Assembly (NCBI GenBank): GCA_001577185.1
Contig: LSCM01000042.1
Coordinates: 1-8,570 of the forward strand
Direction of reading: 5' to 3'
Length of the DNA: 8,570 nucleotides
From: Cloacimonetes bacterium TCS62
GTDB lineage: Bacteria > Cloacimonadota > Cloacimonadia > Cloacimonadales > TCS61
Shown: positions 1 to 6,992 of the stretch, piece after piece
How positions within the stretch are numbered: position 1 is the stretch's first letter
Layout: the number at the start of each line of letters is the position of its first letter
The notes under the pieces: model-generated
Told to the model about the DNA's origin: nothing
Seen by the model: the letters and a program-made list of their open reading frames with translations, nothing else
The model's database searches: none
Program-made: the position numbers and the translations under genes

Positions 1-161
1 CTAGATCTGATCTAAAAGTGGGTATCTGTGGTGAACATGGTGGAGAACCAAAATCAGTTGAATTCTGCCATAATGTTGGCATGAATTATGTAAGTTGCTC
101 ACCATATAGAGTTCCTATTGCACGTCTAGCTGCAGCACAAGCAGCTTTGAATGAAGAATAA
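1..161 (+). CDS. ppdK: Pyruvate, phosphate dikinase, C-terminal end (partial)
   Basis: This is the 3' end of a gene that enters from the left edge; the reading frame starts with the codon at base 3 and ends with TAA at 159-161, giving 52 visible residues. The peptide contains GICGEHGGEP followed by SVEFCH, NYVSCSPYRVPIARLAAAQAAL, which is the diagnostic C-terminal PEP/pyruvate-binding barrel signature of PPDK. The Cys of GICGEHGG (codon 27-29) corresponds to the family's catalytic acid/base cysteine that protonates or deprotonates the enolpyruvate carbon. The enzyme interconverts pyruvate + ATP + Pi and PEP + AMP + PPi in the cytoplasm. The related PEP synthase shares this domain, but the wording here and the neighbouring PPDK-type regulator favour PPDK. 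The phospho-histidine swivelling domain, where the regulator acts, lies outside the window. A hairpin terminator follows 16 bases after the stop. Confidence 0.93.
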   Translation, partial: RSDLKVGICGEHGGEPKSVEFCHNVGMNYVSCSPYRVPIARLAAAQAALNEE

Positions 162-170
162 TTGTAGATA

Positions 171-210
171 AAAAAATAAGCCTTCTGCTCTCCAGAAGGC
201 TTTATTTATT
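171..210. terminator. Bidirectional intrinsic terminator between ppdK and the PPDK regulator gene
   Basis: A perfect 10-bp inverted repeat, AAGCCTTCTG (178-187) and CAGAAGGCTT (193-202), encloses a 5-base loop CTCTC. On the + strand it is followed by TTTATTTATT. On the - strand the other flank reads as a T-rich tract, because 171-177 is AAAAAAT. The hairpin therefore fits a Rho-independent terminator in both directions, serving the convergent ppdK (stop at 161) and the regulator gene (stop at 220). Confidence 0.87.
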
Positions 211-219
211 TCAACAGCG

Positions 220-1041
220 TTAATTTTTTTGAATTTTATCAAGTCTATTCTGTTTCATAATTGCGATTATTTCAGATGATATCTCTTCGATCGATTTATT
301 AGTAACATTTATTACATTCCATTTTGGTTGTTTATGAATTAGTTTTCTAGCATATAAGAGTTCTCTCTTCACATGTTTGAGATCGGAATAAAATCCAGCA
401 CCATCATGTAATTTCTGATTACGAACTTTACGAAGTTTGGATAAGCTTAGTGCATTGGTCATAAAACAAAATACTTTCTCAGGTCGAATATCGTATAATT
501 CTTGATTAAATGGCACATTAAGAACAATTGGTACATTTGCTACAAACCATCTTTTAAAAGCTAAATATATGCTAACTGGAGTCTTAAAAGTTCTTGATAC
601 ACCGATAAGTACAATTTCAGCTTGATTGATCTTTTCTACCTGTAATCCATCATCATGTTTCAGGGCAAAATTCATGGTTTCTACTCGTCGAAAATATTCC
701 TCATTTATATGGTTAAACAAACCAGGATTTTCAGATGGATCAATAGAAAATTGATTCGATAATCGCGATAATAAAGGACCCATAATATCAATTGATTCTA
801 TATTGTTTATTCTACATTGTTTTATCAAAAATGAACGAACATCATCAGAAACCAAAGTATGAATTATAAAACCACCAGTCTTGATAGTTTCATTAACAAC
901 TTGTTTTGCTTGATCTTTTGTGGTAATGCCAGGTCTTCTTTCATATTGGATATCGACGGTTGGAAATTGCTTCATTGCTGCTTTCATTGCCAGTTCAGCA
1001 GTTTTCCCAGTGCCATCAGATATCACATAAATTCTGTTCAT
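220..1041 (-). CDS. PPDK regulatory protein (bifunctional Ser/Thr kinase / Pi-dependent pyrophosphorylase, DUF299/PpsR family)
   Basis: The 273-residue protein is full length for the DUF299 family (about 270 residues). Family landmarks in order are: N-terminal YVISDGTGKTAELA (residues 5-18), the conserved EEYFRRVETMNFALKHDDG block (114-132), the nucleotide-binding loop GVSRTFKTPVSIYLA (147-161), and the NVPFNQELYDI region (175-185). In characterised members, the protein inactivates PPDK (or PEP synthase) by ADP-dependent phosphorylation of a threonine beside the catalytic histidine, and reactivates it by Pi-dependent dephosphorylation. The gene is convergent with ppdK, which strongly supports PPDK rather than PEP synthase as the target. 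It starts with ATG at 1039-1041, 36 bp after the histidine kinase stop, so the two are probably co-transcribed. The ribosome binding site is weak (AT-rich leader). The loop residue before Lys153 is Phe where I recall Ser, Gly or Cys in relatives; this has not been checked by alignment. Confidence 0.93.
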   Translation of the reverse strand: MNRIYVISDGTGKTAELAMKAAMKQFPTVDIQYERRPGITTKDQAKQVVNETIKTGGFIIHTLVSDDVRSFLIKQCRINNIESIDIMGPLLSRLSNQFSIDPSENPGLFNHINEEYFRRVETMNFALKHDDGLQVEKINQAEIVLIGVSRTFKTPVSIYLAFKRWFVANVPIVLNVPFNQELYDIRPEKVFCFMTNALSLSKLRKVRNQKLHDGAGFYSDLKHVKRELLYARKLIHKQPKWNVINVTNKSIEEISSEIIAIMKQNRLDKIQKN

Positions 1042-1077
1042 AATTTAATTATTACCATTTTCGCACTTTAACACTAC

Positions 1078-2700
1078 CTATCGTATCTTATTTACATATA
1101 ATTTAAAAATTGAACCATGGGGTTTGTTATCTTCAAAAATTATAAATCCTCCCCATTTTTCTACTGTTTGTTTTACAATAAACAAACCAATACCAGAGTG
1201 TTTATTACTATCAACACTAGTAAAGCCTTTATTGAATATTTTATCTTTGATCTTATTCGGAATACCTTTTCCATTATCAATAATTTTGATCTCAGCAAGG
1301 TCATTTTTGGTTGAAGTTCTTATCTCAATTTCTGTTGCTCCCCCATGTTCTACAGCATTATTGATAAGATTATCAAATACAGAGTAAATAGAATCATCTG
1401 CAAAGATCTTCATTTGACCTGATGTTTTTATATCTAATGCTGAGATTTGTTTTACGTAGGAATAGATCTCTTTGGTATCGAATATTTGCAATTTGTCAGT
1501 TTGTATCCTAGTTTCATGATTTCTCATTTTGTGAATTAGGTCAGTGCTCTTATCGATATAACTAATAATTTCATTAAGTATTTCATCATTTCTTTCATCA
1601 AAATAGATGTCTATAGCACTTCTAATAGCTGATAAATTATTTGTGATATCGTGTCGTAATATATTGTTGATCAAAGAGATCTGCTCCTTATGCCTTTTTA
1701 ATTCCTCTTCATTCAATTTTCTTTTTGTAATATCTCGAATAATACTAAGTCCATACCACTCATTATTAATCTTGGTGGCTGTAACAGAGATTTCAACTGG
1801 GAAAACTTTTCCATCTTTATGAATAGCTTCCATCTCAATTGTATCATCGATAATAGCTCCTTTGCCGTTATGAGAAAATTTTTCCAAGCCTTTATCTATT
1901 TGGTCATGGTACTTTTTATCTGCAATTATCCTATGTAAATCCTTGTTGATAATTTCATTCTTTTTATAGCCAAATATTTTTTCAGCAGCTTCATTCCAAA
2001 AATTGACCTTTCCTCTTGAATCGATCATAATTATTGCATCCTTAGCTGAAGACGTGATTTTTCTAAACTTTTCTTTACTCTCTTCTAAACTATGTTCAAT
2101 TTTTTTCCTATTTGATATGTCAATTGATGATACAATAACTTTTGAATAGTTGTCATCTTGCGCTACCCATGCGAGATAGATATTCAGCTTATCATTTTTT
2201 AAAGTTTTATTAATACTCTCTCCAAAGAATTTCTTCTTATTATTAGCTATAGAAATTAATTGGTCCTCTATAGTTGGATATGATTCTTCCAGAAAGATAG
2301 TACTTAAGTTTGTTTTAAGTTCTTCTTTTGAACTCGCTTTATACACTTTAAGAGTATGTTTATTTACATCTTGTATTTTTATTAGAGAAACACATTTTTT
2401 TACTTCTTTAAAATTATTCGCAAAATACTCTTTAAAATTTTCTATGCCATCTTCTCTTTTTCGATCTATGTATTTTTTTACATCAGAAAAATCTTCGATC
2501 CAAATTGATAGTGGCACGGAATCGTAAATATCTCTAAAATCTTCTTTCTTCTTTAATTCTAAGAACTGTTCATTAATTATATGTAAATTGCTAACTATAT
2601 TTTCTTCTATTTTATCTGTTTGAGATGGTATTTTTGTAATTTTTTTGCCTTTAATAATGTCTTTTGTAATTTGAAGAATTCTCTCTAACTTATTTTTCAT
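1078..2700 (-). CDS. Cytoplasmic PAS-domain sensor histidine kinase
   Basis: The 540-residue protein has no hydrophobic segment long enough to span a membrane, so it should sense an intracellular signal. An N-terminal part (about 50-200) looks like a divergent PAS-type domain, with the stretch IWIEDFSDVKKYI at 67-79 and ending SSIDISNRKKIE. A canonical PAS/PAC domain follows at about 207-327 (KITSSAKDAIIMID, NFWNEAAEKIFGY, then IIRDITKRK). The dimerisation/phosphoacceptor helix carries LRHDITNNLSAI with His350. The HATPase domain shows the N-box FDNLINNAVEHG (442-453), G1 DNGKGIP (475-481), F-box FNKGFTS (489-495) and G2 HSGIGLFI (501-508), so it looks catalytically intact. It is not a hybrid kinase: no receiver domain is attached, and no response regulator gene lies in the window. 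The start is supported by GGGAGGG at 2709-2715, 8 bases before the ATG. It lies 36 bp upstream of the PPDK regulator gene, suggesting joint transcription. The ligand or cofactor of either PAS domain cannot be read from the sequence. Confidence 0.92.
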   Translation of the reverse strand: MKNKLERILQITKDIIKGKKITKIPSQTDKIEENIVSNLHIINEQFLELKKKEDFRDIYDSVPLSIWIEDFSDVKKYIDRKREDGIENFKEYFANNFKEVKKCVSLIKIQDVNKHTLKVYKASSKEELKTNLSTIFLEESYPTIEDQLISIANNKKKFFGESINKTLKNDKLNIYLAWVAQDDNYSKVIVSSIDISNRKKIEHSLEESKEKFRKITSSAKDAIIMIDSRGKVNFWNEAAEKIFGYKKNEIINKDLHRIIADKKYHDQIDKGLEKFSHNGKGAIIDDTIEMEAIHKDGKVFPVEISVTATKINNEWYGLSIIRDITKRKLNEEELKRHKEQISLINNILRHDITNNLSAIRSAIDIYFDERNDEILNEIISYIDKSTDLIHKMRNHETRIQTDKLQIFDTKEIYSYVKQISALDIKTSGQMKIFADDSIYSVFDNLINNAVEHGGATEIEIRTSTKNDLAEIKIIDNGKGIPNKIKDKIFNKGFTSVDSNKHSGIGLFIVKQTVEKWGGFIIFEDNKPHGSIFKLYVNKIR

Positions 2701-2708
2701 ATTGATAT

Positions 2709-2715
2709 CCCTCCC
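2709..2715 (-). promoter_or_regulatory. Strong Shine-Dalgarno of the histidine kinase gene
   Basis: GGGAGGG on the - strand lies 8 bases upstream of the ATG at 2698-2700. It fixes that start and is among the best ribosome binding sites in the window. Confidence 0.75.
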
Positions 2716-2740
2716 GCCTTCAGAATATTTTTACTAAAAC

Positions 2741-2769
2741 AAATACACTTCATAATAAATCTATGTCAA
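2741..2769 (-). promoter_or_regulatory. Possible sigma-70-like promoter for the histidine kinase / PPDK regulator unit
   Basis: Within the 96-bp gap between the MATE stop and the kinase start, the - strand has a perfect -35 hexamer TTGACA (2769-2764). After 17 bases comes GTATTT (2746-2741), a poor -10 match; shifting the spacing by one base gives TGTATT or TATTTG, which are no better. The location suits a promoter that would split the kinase pair from the upstream gene string. The weak -10 keeps confidence low, and the gap holds no clear terminator hairpin, so read-through from the MATE gene also remains possible. Confidence 0.35.
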
Positions 2770-2796
2770 TTTAATTTTATAAACTAATGTTCTTCA

Positions 2797-4233
2797 TTAA
2801 ACTGAGATCTTACCAGTTTTCCACTTGTCTCTTTTATAAATAATAACAGCCCATATTGACGTAACAATATTGCTGATCAGCATTGACCACCATAATGCAT
2901 CGTAAGAATGTCCTGCTAAGATCAAAGATATTTGTTTTAAAATATCTTTTAGAAAACTATTACTAAAAAATGATAAATTTAATAATTTGCCTGATAGAAT
3001 GAACACCAAAGGAATTCTTAGCAACCATAATCGTACGATATTTAATATCATTGTTGGTTTTGTATGTCCCGAGCCATTAAAAACTCCCATAAAAACAAAA
3101 AGAAATCCGAACACCCAGGCAGCTAAAGATACTATTTGAAACATACGAACTCCAGTCGATATTACTTGAGGTTCATCAATAAAGAATTTTGTTAAATATG
3201 ATCCGAAAAAGTAGAGAATGGAACATCCGATAGTCATGATGGTCATAGCTAATACTAAGCCAGATTTCACACTTTTGATAGCTCTTTTTATTTTTTTTGC
3301 ACCTAAATTTTGTCCAACCATTGAAGCTAGTGCGTTACTAATGCCCATTGCAGGCATCATAAATAATCCCATCATCCTATTACCAATTGAAAATACACTA
3401 ATCACTAAAGTCCCAAAAGTATTTACAAATCCTTGCAAAATTATAAAGCCAAAACTAGTTATCGAGTGTGCAATCGAAGCGGGGATACTAATCTCAAATA
3501 TTCTCTTCAATACTGCTTTATTAGGTTTGAAGTGTTGCCAATCCGGTACTATCTGCTTTGTCCTTTTCAATAAAAATACAATAGCTAGGAAAGCAGCGAT
3601 AAATCTTGCAAATAAAGTTGCATAAGCCGCACCCATAGTCTCTAATCGCGGTAAAAATCCCAATCCAAAAATTAGTATTGGATCCAAAATAACATTCAAA
3701 CCTACTGAAACGATCTGGATCTTCATCGGAGATATTGTATCGCCCAAACCATGTGCAAAACTTTGATAAGTTAGAAATATGAACATAAAAAAAACACCGA
3801 TCAAAATAATGGAAATATAATTTTCAGTTAAACCAAATATTGCTTTAGGAACTTTTAGAAGCTGCAAAATATCGTTCAAAAAATATAAACTAACTGATAA
3901 ATAAACAATTGAAAATACAACTAAAATCAGAACGTATTGCCCAACAACTTCCTTCATCATCACAAAATTTTGTGACCCTTTATATTGTGAAATCAGAGCA
4001 GTACCAGCGATGACAAACCCAAATCCAAAAGATGAAAGGAAAAATATTAATGGGAAAGCAATTCCAGCAACAGATACCGCCGCTTTAGCTTGTTGACCCA
4101 GTTTCCCAAGCCAAAATGCATCCGTTAAATTATAGAAGGTTTGCAGAAAATTTGATAGCATTATAGGAAATGCTAACTTTAACATTATTTTGTATATATT
4201 ACCTTTAGTCAGGTCTAGACCCGTTTTATTCAT
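2797..4233 (-). CDS. MATE family multidrug/cation-coupled efflux transporter (NorM/DinF-like)
   Basis: The 478-residue inner-membrane protein has about twelve hydrophobic segments in two similar halves (roughly 15-222 and 248-466), the normal size and fold of MATE exporters. Family landmarks are: LTKGNIYKIMLKLAFPIM at the N-terminus, FYNLTDAFWLGKLG (33-46) with an acidic residue in the first helix, FAHGLGDTISPM (159-170), GLNVILDPILIFGLG (178-192), MVGQNLGAKK (305-314) and FNGSGHTKPTM (385-395). Such proteins export drugs, metabolites or lipid-linked compounds using a Na+ or H+ gradient; the substrate cannot be told from sequence. The loop between the last two helices (about 415-445) is somewhat long. 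The ATG at 4231-4233 fits the family N-terminus but has no recognisable Shine-Dalgarno, unlike its neighbours. The gene starts 54 bp after the S41 protease stop with no hairpin between, so it may be the distal gene of that operon. Confidence 0.93.
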   Translation of the reverse strand: MNKTGLDLTKGNIYKIMLKLAFPIMLSNFLQTFYNLTDAFWLGKLGQQAKAAVSVAGIAFPLIFFLSSFGFGFVIAGTALISQYKGSQNFVMMKEVVGQYVLILVVFSIVYLSVSLYFLNDILQLLKVPKAIFGLTENYISIILIGVFFMFIFLTYQSFAHGLGDTISPMKIQIVSVGLNVILDPILIFGLGFLPRLETMGAAYATLFARFIAAFLAIVFLLKRTKQIVPDWQHFKPNKAVLKRIFEISIPASIAHSITSFGFIILQGFVNTFGTLVISVFSIGNRMMGLFMMPAMGISNALASMVGQNLGAKKIKRAIKSVKSGLVLAMTIMTIGCSILYFFGSYLTKFFIDEPQVISTGVRMFQIVSLAAWVFGFLFVFMGVFNGSGHTKPTMILNIVRLWLLRIPLVFILSGKLLNLSFFSNSFLKDILKQISLILAGHSYDALWWSMLISNIVTSIWAVIIYKRDKWKTGKISV

Positions 4234-4287
4234 AGAATTAGTTTATGAAAAAAGCGATAAAAAACAGTTTGAGCTATTCAATAATAA

Positions 4288-5925
4288 TTAATTATTTTCT
4301 TCAGTTTCTTCACTGATTTGTTGAGAATATTCGAACATAAGTTCTAAAGATGGATATTTATCGAATAATGCTATAGCTTCTTGCAATTGTGTATCCTCGT
4401 CTAGTGAAATTTTATAACGTTCTTCATCACCATATTTTCTTCCAATAATATTGCTTTTGATCTGATTTTTTATCCAAATCATGCTACTATCTAATGTCGT
4501 TTGCTCATACTGGATATCATCCTCTTCCACATAGGTAAGAAAATTATCAACAAGTTCATTTGAAACAGTGAAATTCTTCCGAATTTCTTCATGATCTAGC
4601 AAATATTTTACCGAATAGTCAAAAAATACATTTTTCCTACGCATTTCAATCTCTAGATCGTTTAAGCGACTTTGGGAAATTTCTACATCCGGTGTAATAC
4701 CTCCGCCTCCATAAACAATCCTGCCTTTTTCGGTATAATAGATCTTTTCTTTGCTCTCTTTCTCTGCTTTGTCCTTCATTTCGTCTATCTCTTTTTTCGA
4801 TATATCCCCATTTTGCACTCTTTCATCGGTTAGTAATTGATCATTGAGATCTTTATGTATACAACGTCCGGAATGAATATAATACTTTGCAGTAGTTATT
4901 TTAATACCATTTCCTTCTGAAAGCGGAAATAGTCTTTGAACAGAACCTTTCCCAAAAGAAGTTTTTCCTACTACTAAGCCTCTATCCCAATCTTGCATAG
5001 ATCCTGCAAAAATTTCAGAAGCACTAGCAGATCCTTCGTTGATCAATACTACAACAGGGTAACCGGTTCTTTGTCTATTATATCGAGTAAAATGCTCACG
5101 ATTTGTACCTTTTGCACGACCTTTTGTGAAGACGACCAATTTATCTTTTCCTATGAATTCGTTAACAGTATTGATAGCCTCTTGCAGTAAGCCTCCAGGA
5201 TTAAATCTTAGGTCTATAAGTAATCCTCTTATTCCCTTTTCTTCTAATTCATCTAGATTTTCTCTCAATTCTTTGGATGTATTAGAATTAAACTGTCTAA
5301 TCCGAATATAGCCAATTCCATTATCCAATTTAAAGGCATAAGGTATACTTTCGATTTTTATTATATCTCGTTCAATATCAAAGTCTAGTTCATCTTTAAC
5401 GCCAGGTCTCTTAATAGTAATAACAACGTTTGTCCCAGGTTCTCCACGCATCAGTTTAATCGATTCATCTGTATCTACACCAACAATGCTCTCTCCATCT
5501 ACTTTTATTATTTTATCTCCTGCTAAAATACCCATTCTATAGGCAGGTGTTCCCTCTATTGGGGCGACTACAGTAATATATTGTCCTCGTTTATCAATTG
5601 ATATACCAAGACCACCAAATTCTCCCTTTGTATTGGTTGTGAATCTTTTAAATTCATCAGGTGTAAAATAATTTGTATGCGGATCTGTTTCATCTAGCAT
5701 GCCTTCTATCGCTGAATCGAACATTTCTTCAAGATCTACTTCTTCAACATAATTTTCTTTTACTTTGAATAGTACTTCATTAAAAAGTTTTAATTTTTTA
5801 TATATATTTGTTTTTATGTTATCTTTTGCTTCAACATTAACTGAATTAAAGATCAAAAAACCAATGATCAACCAGCCAACAATGCTTAATGAGAGAACTA
5901 TTTTACTTACTCTATTTAGTTTCAT
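4288..5925 (-). CDS. ctpA: S41 family C-terminal processing peptidase (CtpA/Prc-like), membrane-anchored or secreted
   Basis: The 545-residue serine protease begins with a hydrophobic segment (about 9-28), followed by VEA-KD (31-35), which could be a signal peptidase site; the body would lie in the periplasm. A helical region containing LDETDPHTNYFTPDEF (77-92) leads into a PDZ domain (about 100-173; GLGISIDKRGQYITVV, RMGILAGDKIIKVDGESI). The S41 catalytic domain follows (about 203-355). It has IDLRFNPGGLL (237-247), INEGSASASEIFAGSMQDW (295-313) and VVGKTSFGKGSVQ (318-330). By the 25-residue spacing seen in Prc and D1 protease, the Ser/Lys dyad is Ser301 and Lys326. A roughly 190-residue C-terminal extension contains GRIVYGGGGITPDVEIS (401-417). 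Such proteases trim or degrade periplasmic proteins from their C-termini. The start is supported by AAAGGA at 5933-5938, and its ATG overlaps the tmk stop as ATGA, indicating translational coupling. Confidence 0.93.
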   Translation of the reverse strand: MKLNRVSKIVLSLSIVGWLIIGFLIFNSVNVEAKDNIKTNIYKKLKLFNEVLFKVKENYVEEVDLEEMFDSAIEGMLDETDPHTNYFTPDEFKRFTTNTKGEFGGLGISIDKRGQYITVVAPIEGTPAYRMGILAGDKIIKVDGESIVGVDTDESIKLMRGEPGTNVVITIKRPGVKDELDFDIERDIIKIESIPYAFKLDNGIGYIRIRQFNSNTSKELRENLDELEEKGIRGLLIDLRFNPGGLLQEAINTVNEFIGKDKLVVFTKGRAKGTNREHFTRYNRQRTGYPVVVLINEGSASASEIFAGSMQDWDRGLVVGKTSFGKGSVQRLFPLSEGNGIKITTAKYYIHSGRCIHKDLNDQLLTDERVQNGDISKKEIDEMKDKAEKESKEKIYYTEKGRIVYGGGGITPDVEISQSRLNDLEIEMRRKNVFFDYSVKYLLDHEEIRKNFTVSNELVDNFLTYVEEDDIQYEQTTLDSSMIWIKNQIKSNIIGRKYGDEERYKISLDEDTQLQEAIALFDKYPSLELMFEYSQQISEETEENN

Positions 5926-6539
5926 GGTATTATCCTTTCTTCTATTCTTAATATTATCTCTTTGTTTATTGCATCAATCGAACGAGTTCCGTCAATTACG
6001 ATATATCTTTCCTCTTCTTTTGCTAATTCTAAAAAAGCTCGTCTTACTTTCCTATGAAAATCTATCGATTCTCTTTCCAATCTATCAGCATCCTTTCGTT
6101 TGATCCTTGATAAACCAGTTTCTACCGGAATATCTATTAAAATAGTTATCTCCGGTTTGATATCAAATGTTGCGAATCTTGTTATACTGTCAATAACCTT
6201 TCTATCGATTTTTCTAGCAGCACCCTGATAAGCTAAAGTTGAATCATAATATCGATCTGATATAACTATCTTGCCATCCTTCATAGCTGGCATGATCCAT
6301 TCACCAGTGTGTTGACTTCTGCTGGCAGCATAGAGCAATACTTCAGTACGAGCCAGCATCTCTTCATTTTCATTGGATAATAAAATCTCACGGATCTTCT
6401 CAGAGATCTGTGGACCACCTGGTTCTCTTGTTAAAAAAACTTCTTTACCCCGTCTTTCAAAATATTCAGCTAATAATCTTGCCTGAGTAGATTTACCACA
6501 ACCTTCAATACCTTCAAATGTTATCAATTTTCCTTTCAT
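5922..6539 (-). CDS. tmk: Thymidylate (dTMP) kinase
   Basis: With the ATG at 6537-6539 the protein has 205 residues, normal for the family. It phosphorylates dTMP to dTDP in the cytoplasm, the penultimate step of dTTP synthesis. Motifs are: P-loop EGIEGCGKSTQ (9-19), TREPGG (37-42), SDRYYDSTLAYQGAAR (94-109), and a basic LID KRKDADRLE (148-156). A P-loop without arginine plus a basic LID matches the E. coli-like (type II) enzymes. A longer reading with a TTG start at 6557 would add six residues, but it has no good ribosome site. The ATG at 6539 has AAGGA at 6547-6551 with 7-base spacing, and the protein then begins MKGKLITFEG as usual for Tmk. It lies 21 bp after the rimI-like stop and overlaps the protease gene by 4 bp. 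Confidence 0.95.
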   Translation of the reverse strand: MKGKLITFEGIEGCGKSTQARLLAEYFERRGKEVFLTREPGGPQISEKIREILLSNENEEMLARTEVLLYAASRSQHTGEWIMPAMKDGKIVISDRYYDSTLAYQGAARKIDRKVIDSITRFATFDIKPEITILIDIPVETGLSRIKRKDADRLERESIDFHRKVRRAFLELAKEEERYIVIDGTRSIDAINKEIILRIEERIIP

Positions 6540-6546
6540 ATCCTGA

Positions 6547-6551
6547 TCCTT
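6547..6551 (-). promoter_or_regulatory. Shine-Dalgarno deciding the tmk start
   Basis: AAGGA on the - strand lies 7 bases upstream of the ATG at 6537-6539 and inside the six-codon extension implied by the alternative TTG at 6555-6557. It therefore favours the shorter Tmk. Confidence 0.75.
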
Positions 6552-6560
6552 AGTCAAATT

Positions 6561-6992
6561 CTACTGTGCTCTCACCATTAAACAAGCATCTTCTTTTGGT
6601 TTCGAATAGTAGTTTTTCCTTTTACCAATAATACTAAAAGCCAATGTTTTATAAAATTTTATTGCTTTCTCATTCGATTCTCTTACCTCTAGGTAAAAAT
6701 GGCTTGGTTCTTCACTTTTACATGCTTGCATCAAGTGTTTTACTAATTGAGTTCCCAAACCTTTTCTGTGATATTTTTCATCAATTGCTAGATTTGCAAC
6801 TGTACAAATATTTGATTCCAACCAACCACAAATATATCCTAATAATTGGGAGTTTTTAGCATTATTCAAGATATAGCTTTTTTTATTTTCTATAATTTTT
6901 TTAAATACTTCTTTGGTCCATGGATTTGAAAATATTTGTTTCTCTAATGTTAAGACTTGAGGAAGATCTTTTAACAACATTTCTTTTATCAT
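6561..6992 (-). CDS. rimI: Ribosomal-protein-alanine N-acetyltransferase (RimI-like GNAT)
   Basis: The 143-residue single-domain GNAT acetyltransferase matches RimI in length and wording. It has FSNPWTKEVF near the N-terminus (21-30), VANLAIDEKYHRKGLGTQL (65-83) with the acetyl-CoA pyrophosphate-binding loop, LEVRESNEKAIKFYKTLAF (101-119), and GKRKNYYSKPKEDACLM (123-139). Glu102 and Tyr114 line up with the acid/base pair described for Salmonella RimI. The enzyme acetylates the N-terminal alanine of ribosomal protein S18; some relatives act more broadly, and substrate specificity is inferred. RimI genes often sit beside tsaB or tsaE, which are not seen here. The ATG overlaps the stop of the upstream transglycosylase gene by one base (TAATG). 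The nearest ribosome site (AGGA) is rather distant, so translation probably depends on coupling. An in-frame ATG four codons further in is an alternative start. Confidence 0.88.
   Translation of the reverse strand: MIKEMLLKDLPQVLTLEKQIFSNPWTKEVFKKIIENKKSYILNNAKNSQLLGYICGWLESNICTVANLAIDEKYHRKGLGTQLVKHLMQACKSEEPSHFYLEVRESNEKAIKFYKTLAFSIIGKRKNYYSKPKEDACLMVRAQ

Noticed and set aside
859..1071. 70-codon + strand open frame overlapping the 5' end of the PPDK regulator
   Set aside because: It is antisense to conserved DUF299 sequence, without a Shine-Dalgarno or similarity to anything I recognise.
1042..1077. Possible terminator or regulatory RNA between the histidine kinase and the PPDK regulator
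   Set aside because: The 36 bases contain no inverted repeat of useful length, and the spacing is ordinary for an operon.
3218..3625. 135-codon open frame on the + strand inside the MATE gene
   Set aside because: It is antisense to a clearly conserved transporter; its hydrophobic look is the mirror of the membrane-protein codons, and no ribosome site or family motif is seen.
4234..4287. Possible terminator between the S41 protease and the MATE gene
   Set aside because: T runs are present on the transcript strand but no GC-containing stem precedes them.
5765..6103. 112-codon + strand open frame spanning the tmk/ctpA junction
   Set aside because: It lies opposite two well-supported genes, is Leu/Phe/Ser-rich as expected for the complement of Lys/Glu codons, and has no recognisable motif.
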